A stretch of 22,353 nt of DNA from Podochytrium sp. JEL0797 (lineage: Eukaryota > Chytridiomycota > Chytridiomycetes > Chytridiales > Chytriomycetaceae): NCBI GenBank assembly GCA_027596195.1, contig JADGJG010000371.1:1-22353 (forward strand), given 5' to 3'. The notes below the pieces were generated by a model. It saw only the letters and a list, made by a program, of their open reading frames with translations. It made no database searches and was not told the origin of the DNA. Positions 10,154 through 20,449 of the stretch are shown here, one piece after another (the stretch's first letter is position 1; every line of letters begins with the position of its first letter). Position numbers and translations under genes: made by a program.

Positions 10154-13100
10154 ATGTTCAAGTCAGCATTCCAAGTTTGTATTCTTTTCATACATTATTA
10201 TGCAATATTAATGCTTGCGATCAGGGTGGACCGTCGTTCGAGGTGTTCAGCTGTCAAGGAAGTTCCAGTTCGGCCATGTTGAATTGGAGGGTGATAGAAT
10301 TCCATGATCTTGAGCAAACAGGATAATTAACTCGTAATTTTAAGGTCCAAAATAAGCAGTTTGCTCGTAAAGAATATGAAAAGGATGTCAAAGGATATTG
10401 TTTTGCTTGCGAAAAAACTGGGAAGCTCAACTTGCCGAAAGACGAAAAACAGTCGGGTTAGTTGATTCAAAATGACGCGAGGAAGCTGATATACGTATTT
10501 CAGCATACTTGATCCAGCCGTATTTGATCCTGCAGATTTATGTGGCGGCGGTGAGTTTTTCAAAAAAACACTGCCTTCGAACAATATTCGAACTTATTCG
10601 ACATCTTGACAGGCACAACATATGACTTTGGAATTATGGTTGGACGATATTCGATATGGCTCTATGATTTCGAACTGACGCGTTTTCGATAGCATCAGCG
10701 ATTTGAACCAAAACAAACGACGATTCTTCATTTCGACGGCGGCGCGGGAGACGAAAAACACGGCTCTTCATGTGACTTTACCTCTTGGGTTCATAAAACG
10801 TGGTGTGGTGCGTATCTCCCTATTTGTTCGCGAAAGGAGTTAACATATGGCAATAGTGGCTGAATCTGTGTTTCGACCTGCTCAGTTTGGTGAATAAGAC
10901 TATTGCTTCGTTAGAAATCGTCGGCTTGCTAAAAATATTACAATTTCAGGTCGGAGACTCGTTCAAAGGACAGACTTTCAGATGCTTGGATAGCATTTCA
11001 CTCAGCGGGAATTTCCGCTTGCGAAAAGTCTTCACCATGAAATTGCCACCTCCCGACACAACTGATGATTACGAACTTTACGATGAAAGCATCTCCTCAT
11101 CGATGGGTCTTGACTGTATCCCAAAAACTCTACAGTATGGCGTTGGAATCGATCACGTGACTCAAGTGATCAACTTGTCTCGAATCAAAGCCGCCGAAAA
11201 GATGGAAATGCGCAAATCTCTTTCTGACACGGACGAATTTCAATCTTGGCCTCATAATTCGAAGATTTCTGGCGAGTCGCTCCTACCAAAACTCGCGTTT
11301 GGAACACGGCCAAACTCGGAAGTCGTTCAAACCAAATCAAAAACGTCTGTGCCTCGAAAGCGCACCGTGAAGTCAGCGAAATCAGTCAAGGTGAGCTCGA
11401 CCTTCTCAATTCGTATAGAACAATTTCACTTAACGCAAATGCAGAGCGAAAGCGTTCCTGAACGAGCTACAACAGCGACATCTGTATCGTCAAATAGAAA
11501 GGCTGTTGAAGAAATTAGCTCCCAATCGGGTTCAAAGATCTCTCCCGTTATTGAAGTGCAGGAGTCTGAAGACTCGAATGTGCCGGAAGAAGAGGCCACA
11601 GTTCTTACTGAATCTGACACGTACAATCCATTGAGATACACTGCGGTTGAAAATGAGCTTCAGTCCAGCAGTGAAACTATTCTGGTCGATAAAATTATTG
11701 ATTCCCACGAATTCGATATGGAGTTCCAAGATTTGGGCGTGGGGGCCATGCCTGAACGGCCACTTTCCGCAATGGAAATCGAAGAATCAACGTTAGATAA
11801 TGATATTGATGCTTTCTTCAAGGCGCAAAGTGATCAGGATATGGAAATCGCAGGAATCTCTGAAGAAGAGTTGAGTATTTGTGAATTTGTTGGAGATAAC
11901 CCTGTTGACACGATTCCTGCTAGATGCCCAGCCGAAATTCCTCTCTTGGATGATAACTACATTTCAAAGGGAGACTTCAATATTGCTCAGATCATTTCGA
12001 CCCTTGATCAGTAAGAATAGATGGGTTTTCGAAACAAAAAACTAAGACGTGTTTCTTAGAATGATTTCAGAAAGCGCCGACACAGTTGCTGAGGTCTCGC
12101 ACGTTCTTCCACCAGAATCACCAGTGCCGGCAAAATCTTTGGTTCTGTCCACCTCAGAGTCGCTGACAACAAAATCACTGGTGCTGGCTAAATCTTTGGC
12201 TCCGTCCACCATGGAGTCGCTGACAACGAAATCCCCATTTCCCGTTTCTGTTTCTGAGCTGGCTGAATCACCCTCCGCAAGAGGCAGCATCTCAAGCAAA
12301 AGCACAGCGCGGAGCAGTCGCACTTCATTGGTTGATCGCATACTCTCAAAATCAAACAGACCCTCTGTGGCGGCATCAGTCTCTCAAGACCTTCCATTGC
12401 AGAAGCAGACGAAATTGATGGAGTCTGGAAACGACACGTTCGGAACTCCCGATTCCAAACCATCCGCCACCACTCAACAACCACTTTCCATCGACCAACT
12501 TCTTCAAAAGCATTTCCAAATCTCGGCGCAGCTTGGGGAACATCCTGCTACGACTCGAGCCAGCACTGATGCTACGGGAGGTTATAAAAAACAAAGAAAT
12601 CACGCGCAAGCCAAAGAAAAGCGTCCGTACTCGTTGGGAAGCAGCTTCCATGTTTCCAGCGACGTTCCACCAAAGCTTGTCCCCTTTTCGCTACCGCCGT
12701 TAGCAGCACTGAATGAACTGAAAGAAGGAACGCTGAGTGACGCCCCTGCTGAGGTCAAAAGGTTTCCAGAAACTGTGGAGCACGTTCACGATATTAGTGC
12801 TCTACAACTGAATACACCCCCCGAAACCCGGGAGGATTGTGAATATGATATTACGGTCGCATCGGAACGAGAAGAGGAGGTATTCGTGGAGCAAATGCCG
12901 CGACTCGGGGAATCTCGAACAGTTTCATCCGAGGCCAAAGCGAGTTCTTCAAGTCACCATGAACCTTTGAAACCGGCAGAAACTCCAGCCATTTCAAACC
13001 CTATTGTCTTTGAACACAAGTCAAAATCAGCTCCGTCTGCTTCTGAAGCGAACGCGTTGACTCTTTCCATCAAAGACGCGGTGGAATCACTACGACAGAA

Positions 13101-13356
13101 GCCTTTCTCGGATACAAAGCATGAGGCGGATTTGAAGCCTTCGGCGATTGTGTCAACAGACTCCATGGCTACGCTAACTGACGGATCTGATTTGTCAGCT
13201 ATGGCGGACGCGTTGGCGATCGATGTTGGTGAAGACGAAGACGAGACATTAGAACTCATGTTTGATGCCGAGACAAACTCATATTATGATCCCAAGACTG
13301 GAAAATACTATGAGATTGAAGAGTCGGATGACGAAGGGGAGCAAATCATTTCATAA
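10154..13356 (+). CDS. CFAP20DC: CFAP20 domain-containing protein (CFAP20DC / C3orf67 homolog)
   Basis: The N-terminal third carries a CFAP20-type (DUF667) domain, related to the doublet inner-junction protein CFAP20. The precise role of this family member is poorly known. Model, 907 aa: join(10154..10174,10225..10290,10345..10456,10504..10550,10613..10638,10693..10807,10857..10889,10950..11390,11445..12010,12060..13356), introns 47-62 nt, all GT-AG and in phase. Matches to the animal protein as I remember it: FEVFSCQG, LIQPYLILQIYV (69-80), CISDLNQNKRRFFIST, VWLNLCFDL, then FKG-QTF-x-CLDSI and RLRKVFTMK (to about 171). The rest is Ser/Glu-rich and probably disordered, with a 19-residue tandem repeat. 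The C-terminus holds a DAETNSYYDPKTGKYYE segment resembling an OCRE-type motif. Two introns (10890-10949, 11391-11444) are 3n without stops; homology supports removal of the first. Its stop overlaps the next gene tail to tail. Confidence 0.88.
12121..12234 (+). repeat. 57-bp tandem repeat (two copies) in CFAP20DC exon 10
   Basis: Units 12121-12177 and 12178-12234 are head-to-tail copies encoding about 19 residues each, of the pattern [PL]-V-[PL]-AKSL-x-x-ST-x-ESLTTKS. Stretches such as gagtcgctgacaac are identical. The unit is a multiple of three and keeps the frame. It looks like a fairly recent duplication in the disordered part of the protein. Confidence 0.8.
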
Positions 13357-16300
13357 AGAAGTTTTATTTTCTGGTTTTGAAAGAATGTTGAGACCAATCA
13401 CACCGTCGGGTGGAGTTTCTTTTGGAGTTGCTTTTCGTGCTTTCATGGGTCCGTTCCAAGGCTGTTGCTTGATTGGACTTGTTTTGGGTCGATTGCTCGG
13501 CATGCATTGTGGAAAGATGTCGCGTTTGTTGAGAAGGGAGACACCTTGTAGCATTTTTGGACCCTGTGTCTCTCCAGCTTCAGGCCGGATTGAAGAAATG
13601 GCACTCCATGGCCTCAATGTGAATTTGATCTCGGAAGGCAGATCCGATGCAGCATCGTCAATGAATTTTTTTGACGGCTGTGGTCGCTTGATGTGGGCAC
13701 TTGGGATAACAACTTTTTTCTCTTTTGGGGGAGAGGCGGCAGGGGGTTCCATGCTGGGAGCAACGCTTCCCTGAACTGTCATTTCGAGATGAGGTAAATG
13801 TTGCTGACAAAAAGGGTGTTGGTTTAATTGAAACACGCATCGCAAAAACAAAAACTCACGCTCGGAATATCCACGCCAGCCAACCCCTTCACAATTCGTT
13901 TTTTGAAAGCGTTCAAGTGAATCAAATAATTGTAATCCTCGATACCATAGTATCGCTCTGTAGGCATAATGAATCCATGCTCGGGATGCAATATCGCATC
14001 TTTTCCCTGGAGTCCGCCTTGATTCTCCAAAATCGGCAAATGGTGCATATATTCTTGTTCCAGTTGCGACTGAATCATTTCAATTTGAGGTGCGAGAGTT
14101 CCAGGAATGTAATGGAATGGCTGGAACGAGCCTCGACGCATCTCAACAGGCTGAAGGTTCTGATCATGTGTGTTGGAGGGAGATGGCAGGCCTGGTCGAG
14201 CTGCCCAGCCAAGGTGGATCATTTCTTCTGGCATCAAGCTGCTCGATGCTACTCTTGAGTGAAGCGAGAATGCGTTCAGCCCGAATTCCATAGAGGCAGC
14301 GGTTGAGGCCAGTTTCCGAAACGGCGTGTCCAGGCCTTCGGCTTCCGACAAGGAGAACTTGAGTGGCTGCATGTAAGGAAAAAGCATGTTGGAGGATGTC
14401 TGTCTGGAAGGCACATTCGAGGCCTGTCTGGAAACTGCATATTCTGGACCCAACATGGCGGTAGAATAGAAGAACCCTTGGTTCAGTTCGGGGTTCATGG
14501 GGTCTGAATCTGGCTCGTTCAAGAGAATATCCCCGGACGAGTCATGCATCTCGGATTGGGCGAGTCGCGACTTTGGCAGCGTTCTGGCTGTTATCAATTC
14601 CCGCACTGGGCTGGGTGGTGTGATGCCGGCGGCGGTGAGCTCGTCTTTTTGGAAGGAAACTCTCCGAGACCTCATGACTGGTTGAGTTGCCAGAGTAGAG
14701 TTATATTGGGGGGGATGCACCATTGGAAGAGTGGTTGGAGTTGGAGGATGTTCTGTTGTGCTTCGATTCGTTAATTCTGTGGTGCTCTGTAATCTGCTTC
14801 GGCTCTGGCTTCGGCTGTTGGACGGGCTCGCCATATAAGCTGGAATCAGGAGGTTCTAGAAATAATTGGTTCGAGAGTTTAGGGTAACGGTGTAGTGGGA
14901 AAATAGTAACTGACCGCCATCGGTGTCAATATTGAATAAGAACTTGTTTGGCGAATATTTTGCAAAGCCTGGAAAACAGTTCAATTAATTTTGACGAGGA
15001 TAAAGGGAGACCAAGCTCACGTGAGGAGGAACTAGCCTGTGAACCGATTCCTTCACGTCTGGATGTCCGGCGCCTATCCTTCCCGATATTGGCCTGGTCA
15101 CACCCTTGGATTGCAGTGTTGGCTTTGGCTCATTCTTTGACCCCTCCAGCACCTTTTTCGTTTCAATCCTCTTAGTTTTCCTTCTCTCTATCACTACTCG
15201 GACTAATTCGACCAGCACTGGTGCTATCCTATCCTTCCATTGCTGAAGTTCGTTTTCCAACAAATCAAGAAAAGTGTCCCCAAAGAGAGCGCACATGCTT
15301 GTAGAATCCACTCCGCGTTTCTTGATCCTATCCATCATCACTTTTCCAGCCCACTTCAACACGCGGGATTGCTCTCGCAGCAACTGATTCCGTTTCCCTT
15401 CATCAAACAACGTTTCGATCGATTTGATTCGCGTTTCCCACCCGCTAACCACCTTTTCTCGTTTCTTTTGCGCAAGAAACAAGTCGTTCTCCAAATCGGA
15501 GGTTTCGGCGTGTAGAAACGATTCGAACTGATCCACGATTTTCACGCGCACAATTTCACGAGTGGCTGCATCTGCCATTCGGAGATTCTCGGTCCCTTCC
15601 TCCGCTTCTGCACCCGTTTCTTCCGACATGGAAGCGAATTTCGTTTTCCTGCTCGTGGGACGTTGGATTCCCGATTTGTCGAAGTCTTCGAATAATTTGA
15701 AGAGTTTGGTGTGGATGTGGCGGATTTCGTCTTCGCATTCGGTGATGGAGGTGCGTAGAATGGCGACTGTGTTTACAAGGAGTTGGCGCTCGGCGCAGAT
15801 TTGGTCGCTTGTCTGAGGATATAAAAAAATATGTAAGTTCGTTCGAATGAACTTGAGAGGGGTATTCTTACTTCGGGGAGTCCTGGGACGTTTTTTTGCT
15901 TGAGCGTAAGGAAGATTCGGGCGGTGCGATATTTCAAGGACTGGTATTCAAGATTCTTTTCGTCAAACGCCTCTTTTACAATAGCAAGATGGTCATGTCG
16001 TTTCTCGTATTCCTCGAGATGAATTTCGCGTAATTCTTTGTAAGCAGCTTCTGCTTTCACCTGCACAAGGAGAGGTGGGTGAGCGGAGTCGGAACTTGAA
16101 TACGCGTACCTTCCAGTCGCGTATGACATTGAATATTTCAGATTCCATTCTCGCCTTCAACTGTTTCTTGAGTGCTCGAATCTTCTCGTCGTTCGACGCT
16201 TGCAATGTTTTCAATTTCTGGCTCATCAAACTGCACAAAATCAGCTCCGCCTTTTGCACCTTCGCGTCGCTATTCAACTTGATCACCGCCTGAATCACAT

Positions 16301-16766
16301 CCATATCCTTTTTCATGGCTCTCGCGATACGATCGGCGGCCCCGAAATCCAAGTCATCGAGCTCAGTCGTTTGCGTCTCGCGTGTCCACATTTCCATCCC
16401 GTTTTTGAAATACACTGTTCCTGCGGCTTTGATATGTTCAAGTGTGCGTCCTACAATCAGTTTGTCCTCCTGCTTCCTCCGCGCGTCGGCTTCCGCTAGG
16501 AGATCCCGGTTCTCCAATTGGATTGATGGGTTCATTTTCCGCCTCTGCTGTTGGATGTGTTTGATTTTTGTGATTTCTTCCGTTTCCCAGTCGAAACCGG
16601 CGAGGACTTCGAGGGCTTCGTTTGTTTTGAGTTCTTCCATTCGTTGGATTCCTGCGAAGATGCTACCGCGGCGATGCGTCGGGCGGGGTGGTGGAGCGGG
16701 GGTGAGGTTGGTTCGTGAGGTGGAGGGGTGGTGGAAGGAGTCTTGGATGTGTATAGTGATGGACAT
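13351..16766 (-). CDS. Coiled-coil protein of unknown family, possibly flagellar (one gene, or two)
   Basis: Preferred model, 1046 aa: complement(join(13351..13803,13860..14855,14915..14968,15021..15812,15872..16060,16110..16766)). Introns are 49-59 nt and every junction is phase 0. After a Pro/His-rich start come long charged helices (about 45-500) with Lys/Glu/Leu spacing typical of coiled coils, then a Ser/Pro-rich half with phosphosite-like stretches (RRVSFQKDE) and a YYGIEDYNYLIHLNAFKKR segment (about 845). I do not recognise the family. Start: first ATG after an in-frame stop. Two-gene alternative: the upstream part ends at TAA 14985-14987 and the second gene starts at ATG 14834. Another frame through 14722-14968 is also open (see findings). 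The stop TGA abuts the CFAP20DC stop. A flagellar role is suggested only by neighbours and coiled-coil build. Confidence 0.62.
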
Positions 16767-16852
16767 GGGTGGTGCGTGAGTTTGGGGTCGGGAGTTTTTG
16801 GAGAGATTTGCATTCCAAGCCAACTGGTGGCACAGGAACAATTGATCTTACC

Positions 16853-16931
16853 CTTTTCAGCACTCGTCGCTGCTCGTTGTTAATAATATCTAATACCGTG
16901 TGATCCGCCTCCAAAATTGCAAGGGGGCCGC
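16853..16931 (-). pseudogene. Partial copy of the C-terminal tail of the neighbouring membrane-protein gene
   Basis: Reading on the minus strand gives LAILEADHTVLDI followed by INNEQRRVLKR, close to residues 297-316 of the gene at 17054-18136 (FAILEADCTVLDIYNAQRV). Differences include silent ones (GCG/GCA, ACT/ACG, GTG/GTA, CTT/TTA). Just upstream the copy seems about 4 nt shorter than its parent, which would break the frame, and the stop codon and last residues are gone. A donor-like GTAAGA follows the match, so a live short exon cannot be excluded, but I found no acceptor that joins it in frame to the coiled-coil gene. Most likely a decayed tandem duplicate. Confidence 0.55.
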
Positions 16932-17041
16932 ATAAACAGGAGTAAATTGGTCGCTGATGGAATTGGCGATGCTGTGGATTTTCCTTGGCTGGGCCTGAAC
17001 ATGGCCTGAACATTGCGTGTGTTGAATCAAACAGTCTCTAT

Positions 17042-17047
17042 TTTATT
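17042..17047 (-). terminator. Poly(A) signal of the membrane-protein gene
   Basis: AATAAA on the minus strand begins only 6 nt after the stop codon at 17054, so the 3' UTR is probably very short. Confidence 0.45.
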
Positions 17048-17053
17048 CTAATT

Positions 17054-18136
17054 TCACGCAGCGACAGTTCTTCCCGCGCGTTCTTTCGCGACTCTCTGCG
17101 CATTGTAAATATCAAGCACAGTGCAATCCGCCTCCAAAATCGCAAAGCTCCCCATCGGAGCCACAGGCACCTCAATTCTCCCGTCCGGAAGTCTCGTGAC
17201 AAACACGCTTAAAGAAGGGAGCTTGTTTCCCGAGTGTTCAAAAACGGATTTGGCCGATTCGAGCAGTTTCGCGGTCGCCGCGCCGGATTCGTGGGATTTT
17301 TGAATCTTGAAGAATTTGGGCGAGTTGGGGTCCAAGGGGACTTTGACTTTGCCATCTGGAAGGAGGATGAGCGACATGTCGCAGAATTCGGGGGTTTGGA
17401 CAATGTGGACGGTTGTGTGGTTCTGCAGGGGGGCGACGGGAGCGAAATAGGTGGGCTCTGTGAGAGAGCGGTCGGCCGTGGTTTCGGGAGGGAGGTTCTT
17501 TGTTGGGAAGGGACCGGGGAAGCTGGTTTGGAGTGGTGCTTTGAGATGGGGTTGGGCTTGTCCAAAATGATTAAATGGCTCACGTGTCGTCCACCTCGGC
17601 AGCCTCTCTCTTCTTCCACCAAATAAATCCCGCGACCGCAGCCACGACAACGAGGGCGCCCACAACACCTCCGACAATGGCACCCACGTTCGAGTGCGAG
17701 TCGGATCCACCGGTGGAGATTGGGGCGGGAACGCCCAGTTGGGTCACCAACGACGGGACATTGGGGAGCGCATCGGCAGTGGCGGCGGGGGACTGGACAA
17801 CCACTGCGAAACTCGTTGCAGCCACAACCACGGGCGACACTTGCGTGGGGATCGTAAGGACCACGGGATTCTGGAGGAGACTCGCGCAGTAGCTCTGGAA
17901 GCTGGATGGATCGCTAAACAGGCTGTTCCCCGTGCTGAACTGGTAGTTGGAGCCCATGCAGTACTGCTGGTACGTGTACATTGCGTCCATGAAAGGCTGC
18001 GTGCAGGATGGCATGCCCCTGTTTTGTTGCTTCAGGTCGTCCTGGAGTGTGGTTCAGACGGGTCGTGGCCAATACCAATACTTACATAAGCGGCAGCAGC
18101 AGCAAAGCATTCAGGGCTACCTTTGGGAAGGGACAT
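17054..18136 (-). CDS. Single-pass membrane protein with cytosolic LPDG repeats (unknown function)
   Basis: Model, 325 aa: complement(join(17054..17522,17584..18041,18086..18136)), introns of 44 and 61 nt, phases matching. The N-terminal part has four cysteines (10, 30, 45, 69), then a Val/Ala/Ser/Thr-rich stalk. The membrane helix at about 136-159 is glycine-zipper rich (GAIVGGVVGALVVV) and stops at WWKKR. The cytosolic part holds two similar stretches, LPDGKVKVPLDP (224-235) and LPDGRIEVPVAP (281-292), then an ILEADCTVLDIY tail. The layout recalls fungal Ser/Thr-rich surface sensors, but I see no cleavable signal peptide and claim no orthology. If the second intron is kept, the protein ends at TGA 17580, just after the helix, giving a tail-less form. 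Key uncertainty: acceptor choice at 17523. Confidence 0.68.
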
Positions 18137-18446
18137 GATGGGTGAAAGATTTGGAGAAATCGAAAAATTTGCTGGCTGTTGTGGAGCGGACTGCCGCAAT
18201 TTGTTCTCTGCGCAATTTCGGCGCAACTTGCGAGGTTTAATCAACTAATAAAAAGAGAGCTAATGAGATATTTATGTGAAAAGAATATCTCTCTGTTGCA
18301 TCACTTGATTATAAAATCAAACGAAGAATAGGTGGAGAAAGAATCATCCCCCCATTCTTTCTCTTCAATCAGTTTGGGTAAAATTACAATCTGACGATGG
18401 GGGTGCTTCTTTTTTGGGCGCAGACAGCCGCAAAAGTTCGACAGAA
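18137..18446. promoter_or_regulatory. Divergent intergenic region with a likely 5'-UTR intron of the transporter gene
   Basis: These 310 bp separate the membrane-protein gene (minus) from the transporter gene (plus). An AT-rich part near 18240-18320 may hold both core promoters. A pyrimidine-rich stretch at about 18346-18370 precedes a probable 5'-UTR intron, 18378-18423 (46 nt): donor GTAAAA, branch-like ctgac, a T-rich tract and acceptor gcgcag. An out-of-frame ATG at 18397 lies inside it. If the intron is kept, that ATG opens a 46-codon frame ending at 18537 and overlapping the transporter start. Confidence 0.5.
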
Positions 18447-20382
18447 ATGCTGGAACACTCCTCCTCTGACGTCGATCTCGCCAAAGGCAAGATCCTCGTG
18501 TCAGTGCCGCAGTTCAGTGCACTGCAAGCATCATTGATCATTTCCGTGCTCCTCGCGACTGTCACCCAGAGTATGGTGGCAGCTTCCCTCAAAAGCATCG
18601 TATCGACCTTGGGAAACTACGTGCTCCTCCCCTGGGTTGGCAGCGCCTATTTGATGTCCATGATACCAACAGTTCTATTGTAAGGACTTAGGTGGTTGGA
18701 GTGTTCCTCTGTCGCCCCCTCACCTTCTTTTTGACAGGTTCGACAAAGTTTCCCGACGGCTTGGATTGAAATGGTCGTTTCTGGGTTCATTGCTCATCTT
18801 TGAGATTGGGAGTGTGGTGTCTTCGCAAGCTCATTCGATGCAGGATTTGATTGCGGGAAGGTGGGGTTTCATTTTTTAATTTCCTGACTAATGATCGTAA
18901 TTGCCTTTGCAGAGTCGTTGCTGGGATTGGGGGAGGAGGGCTCGTAGTCAGTTACAGTTTGATCTCAAACTTGCTTGTTTGCGTGGATGATGGTGAGTTT
19001 GTTTAAAAGGGGGCGGGGGGTTTCGAATCCTTCGACTTGCACCCCACCAATGGGTTTTAATAACGAATACGAACACACAGGGCTCATTCTCTTTGTCAAA
19101 CCCCAAAGTATTTACGAGGGCCTCAGTGGAATCTTTCTGCTCGTTTCCACCATCGGTGCTCCTGTCGTTGGGGGTGCATTCTCAGACCACCTCTCGTGGC
19201 GATGGTGTTTCTATTTGGAGCTTTTCGTCGGACTGATACCCGCCATCATAATGACCGTTCTCCTTGACACATCTCCCATCGACAATGCCCCCTTCGAACA
19301 TCTCCCCATCGATTTCGCAGGCGTTTTCCTCTTTTTCACGGGCGTCGCGTGTCTTTTGATTCCGCTGCAATTTTATCCGATTCTCTGGGAGTGGAATTCG
19401 GCCCAATCCATCGTCATGTTTGTTGTGTCTGTGGTGGCGTTCGTGCTTTGTGGGATTGCGGAGAATCAAGTCATGGTGGATCCTGTTGTTCCGAGGGGGA
19501 TCTTTTCGAATGCGGCGATTCCAGCTTTGATTGTTATCTCGTTTTGCTCCGCGGCGACTTTTGTTGGGGCCGTTTGGAACGTAGGCATTTTTCTGCAAAT
19601 CAACTTTGGTGACAATCAAACCATTGCGGGGGCGTATATGATCAGTGCGTTTGTGGGGTTGTTGGTTGGGAACCGGGTCAGCAAGTTTGTGGGTCAAAAG
19701 TTTGGTTACGTGCGGCCCTTTTTTTATATCAGTCCCGTCGTGTCGTTTGCGGGGGTCATGCTGCTTGCGTATTTGGGGGGCTCGTCGGATGTTCCGGCGA
19801 GAGTGTTGTATCTTTTCGTGTTGGGGGTTGGGGATGGGTTTTCGCAGGTGATGAGGATATGGGCTCTGCATGTTGCGATTCCGATTGCGGAGTATGCTGA
19901 GAGGGTTACGTTTTTGGGGGTTGTAGCTGCGTTGTTTGGAAGGTGAGTTTTGGTGAAATGGTGTTTTTGACTGGATGGGAGAACGAGTACTCATTTTTTT
20001 AACCCCCCGGACTCCCTTTCTCCCCCGCAGCTCGTTTAGCATCACCGTAACAGGTACGATTGCCAAAGCCATCTACGCCCACGCTGTCGATACCTCGCCT
20101 CAAATCCAAGACGGAATCCAGTTCCTCAGTAACCTCAACATCACCATCACCGACACGGACGCGTACGGACTCATTTCAAACTTGCATTGGCAACTCCAAA
20201 AAGCAAACAGTACGGATCCAATGTCTGCGGATACGCATATGTTGCAGTTGGCGTTGAGCACGTTGTTGGAGGCGTATAATGCGGGGTATCGGACGAGTAT
20301 TTTTTCGTTGATTGTGTATCCTGTTGTTATGTTGGGGATGGCGTATTTTATTAAGCCGTTTGTGGTGGAGGATATGGATTGA
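18447..20382 (+). CDS. Major facilitator superfamily transporter, DHA2 (14-TM) type
   Basis: Probable proton-coupled drug/metabolite exporter of the plasma or vacuolar membrane; substrate unknown. Model, 549 aa: join(18447..18679,18738..18860,18913..18992,19081..19942,20031..20382), introns 52-88 nt, phases matching. Family marks: WVGSAYL after the first helix, a motif-A-like loop (FDKVSRRLGLK), AGRVVAGIGGGGLV in helix 4, motif C GAPVVGG (171-177), SWRWCFY (184-190), many further helices, a polar loop with N-I-T and N-S-T sequons before the last helix, and a short acidic tail (VVEDMD). Odd points: the acidic residue usual in the first helix (D-x-T-[IV]-V) is missing, reading TQSMVAASL, and motif A lacks its leading Gly. 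Start: the first in-frame ATG. A decayed partial copy lies downstream. Confidence 0.88.
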
Positions 20383-20449
20383 TGGATTTTGTTTTGTGGG
20401 GTGAGGAGCGAAATTTGTGATACGAGATGAAGGGGGTTACAGTAATGGG

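Noticed and set aside
10327..10584. Minus-strand frame of 85 codons at the 5' end of CFAP20DC
   Set aside because: It is antisense to exons 3-4 of CFAP20DC, which are supported by homology and in-phase splice sites.
17054..17710. A single-exon gene of about 218 aa covering the LPDG region
   Set aside because: Its 5' part overlaps the membrane protein's coding region in another frame. A GTGAGC donor at 17583 and an acceptor at 17523 join the two in phase, which fits better.
19182..20072. Minus-strand frame of 296 codons opposite the transporter
   Set aside because: It is a shadow of the transporter's reading frame: Arg/Asn/His/Pro-rich, without domain features.
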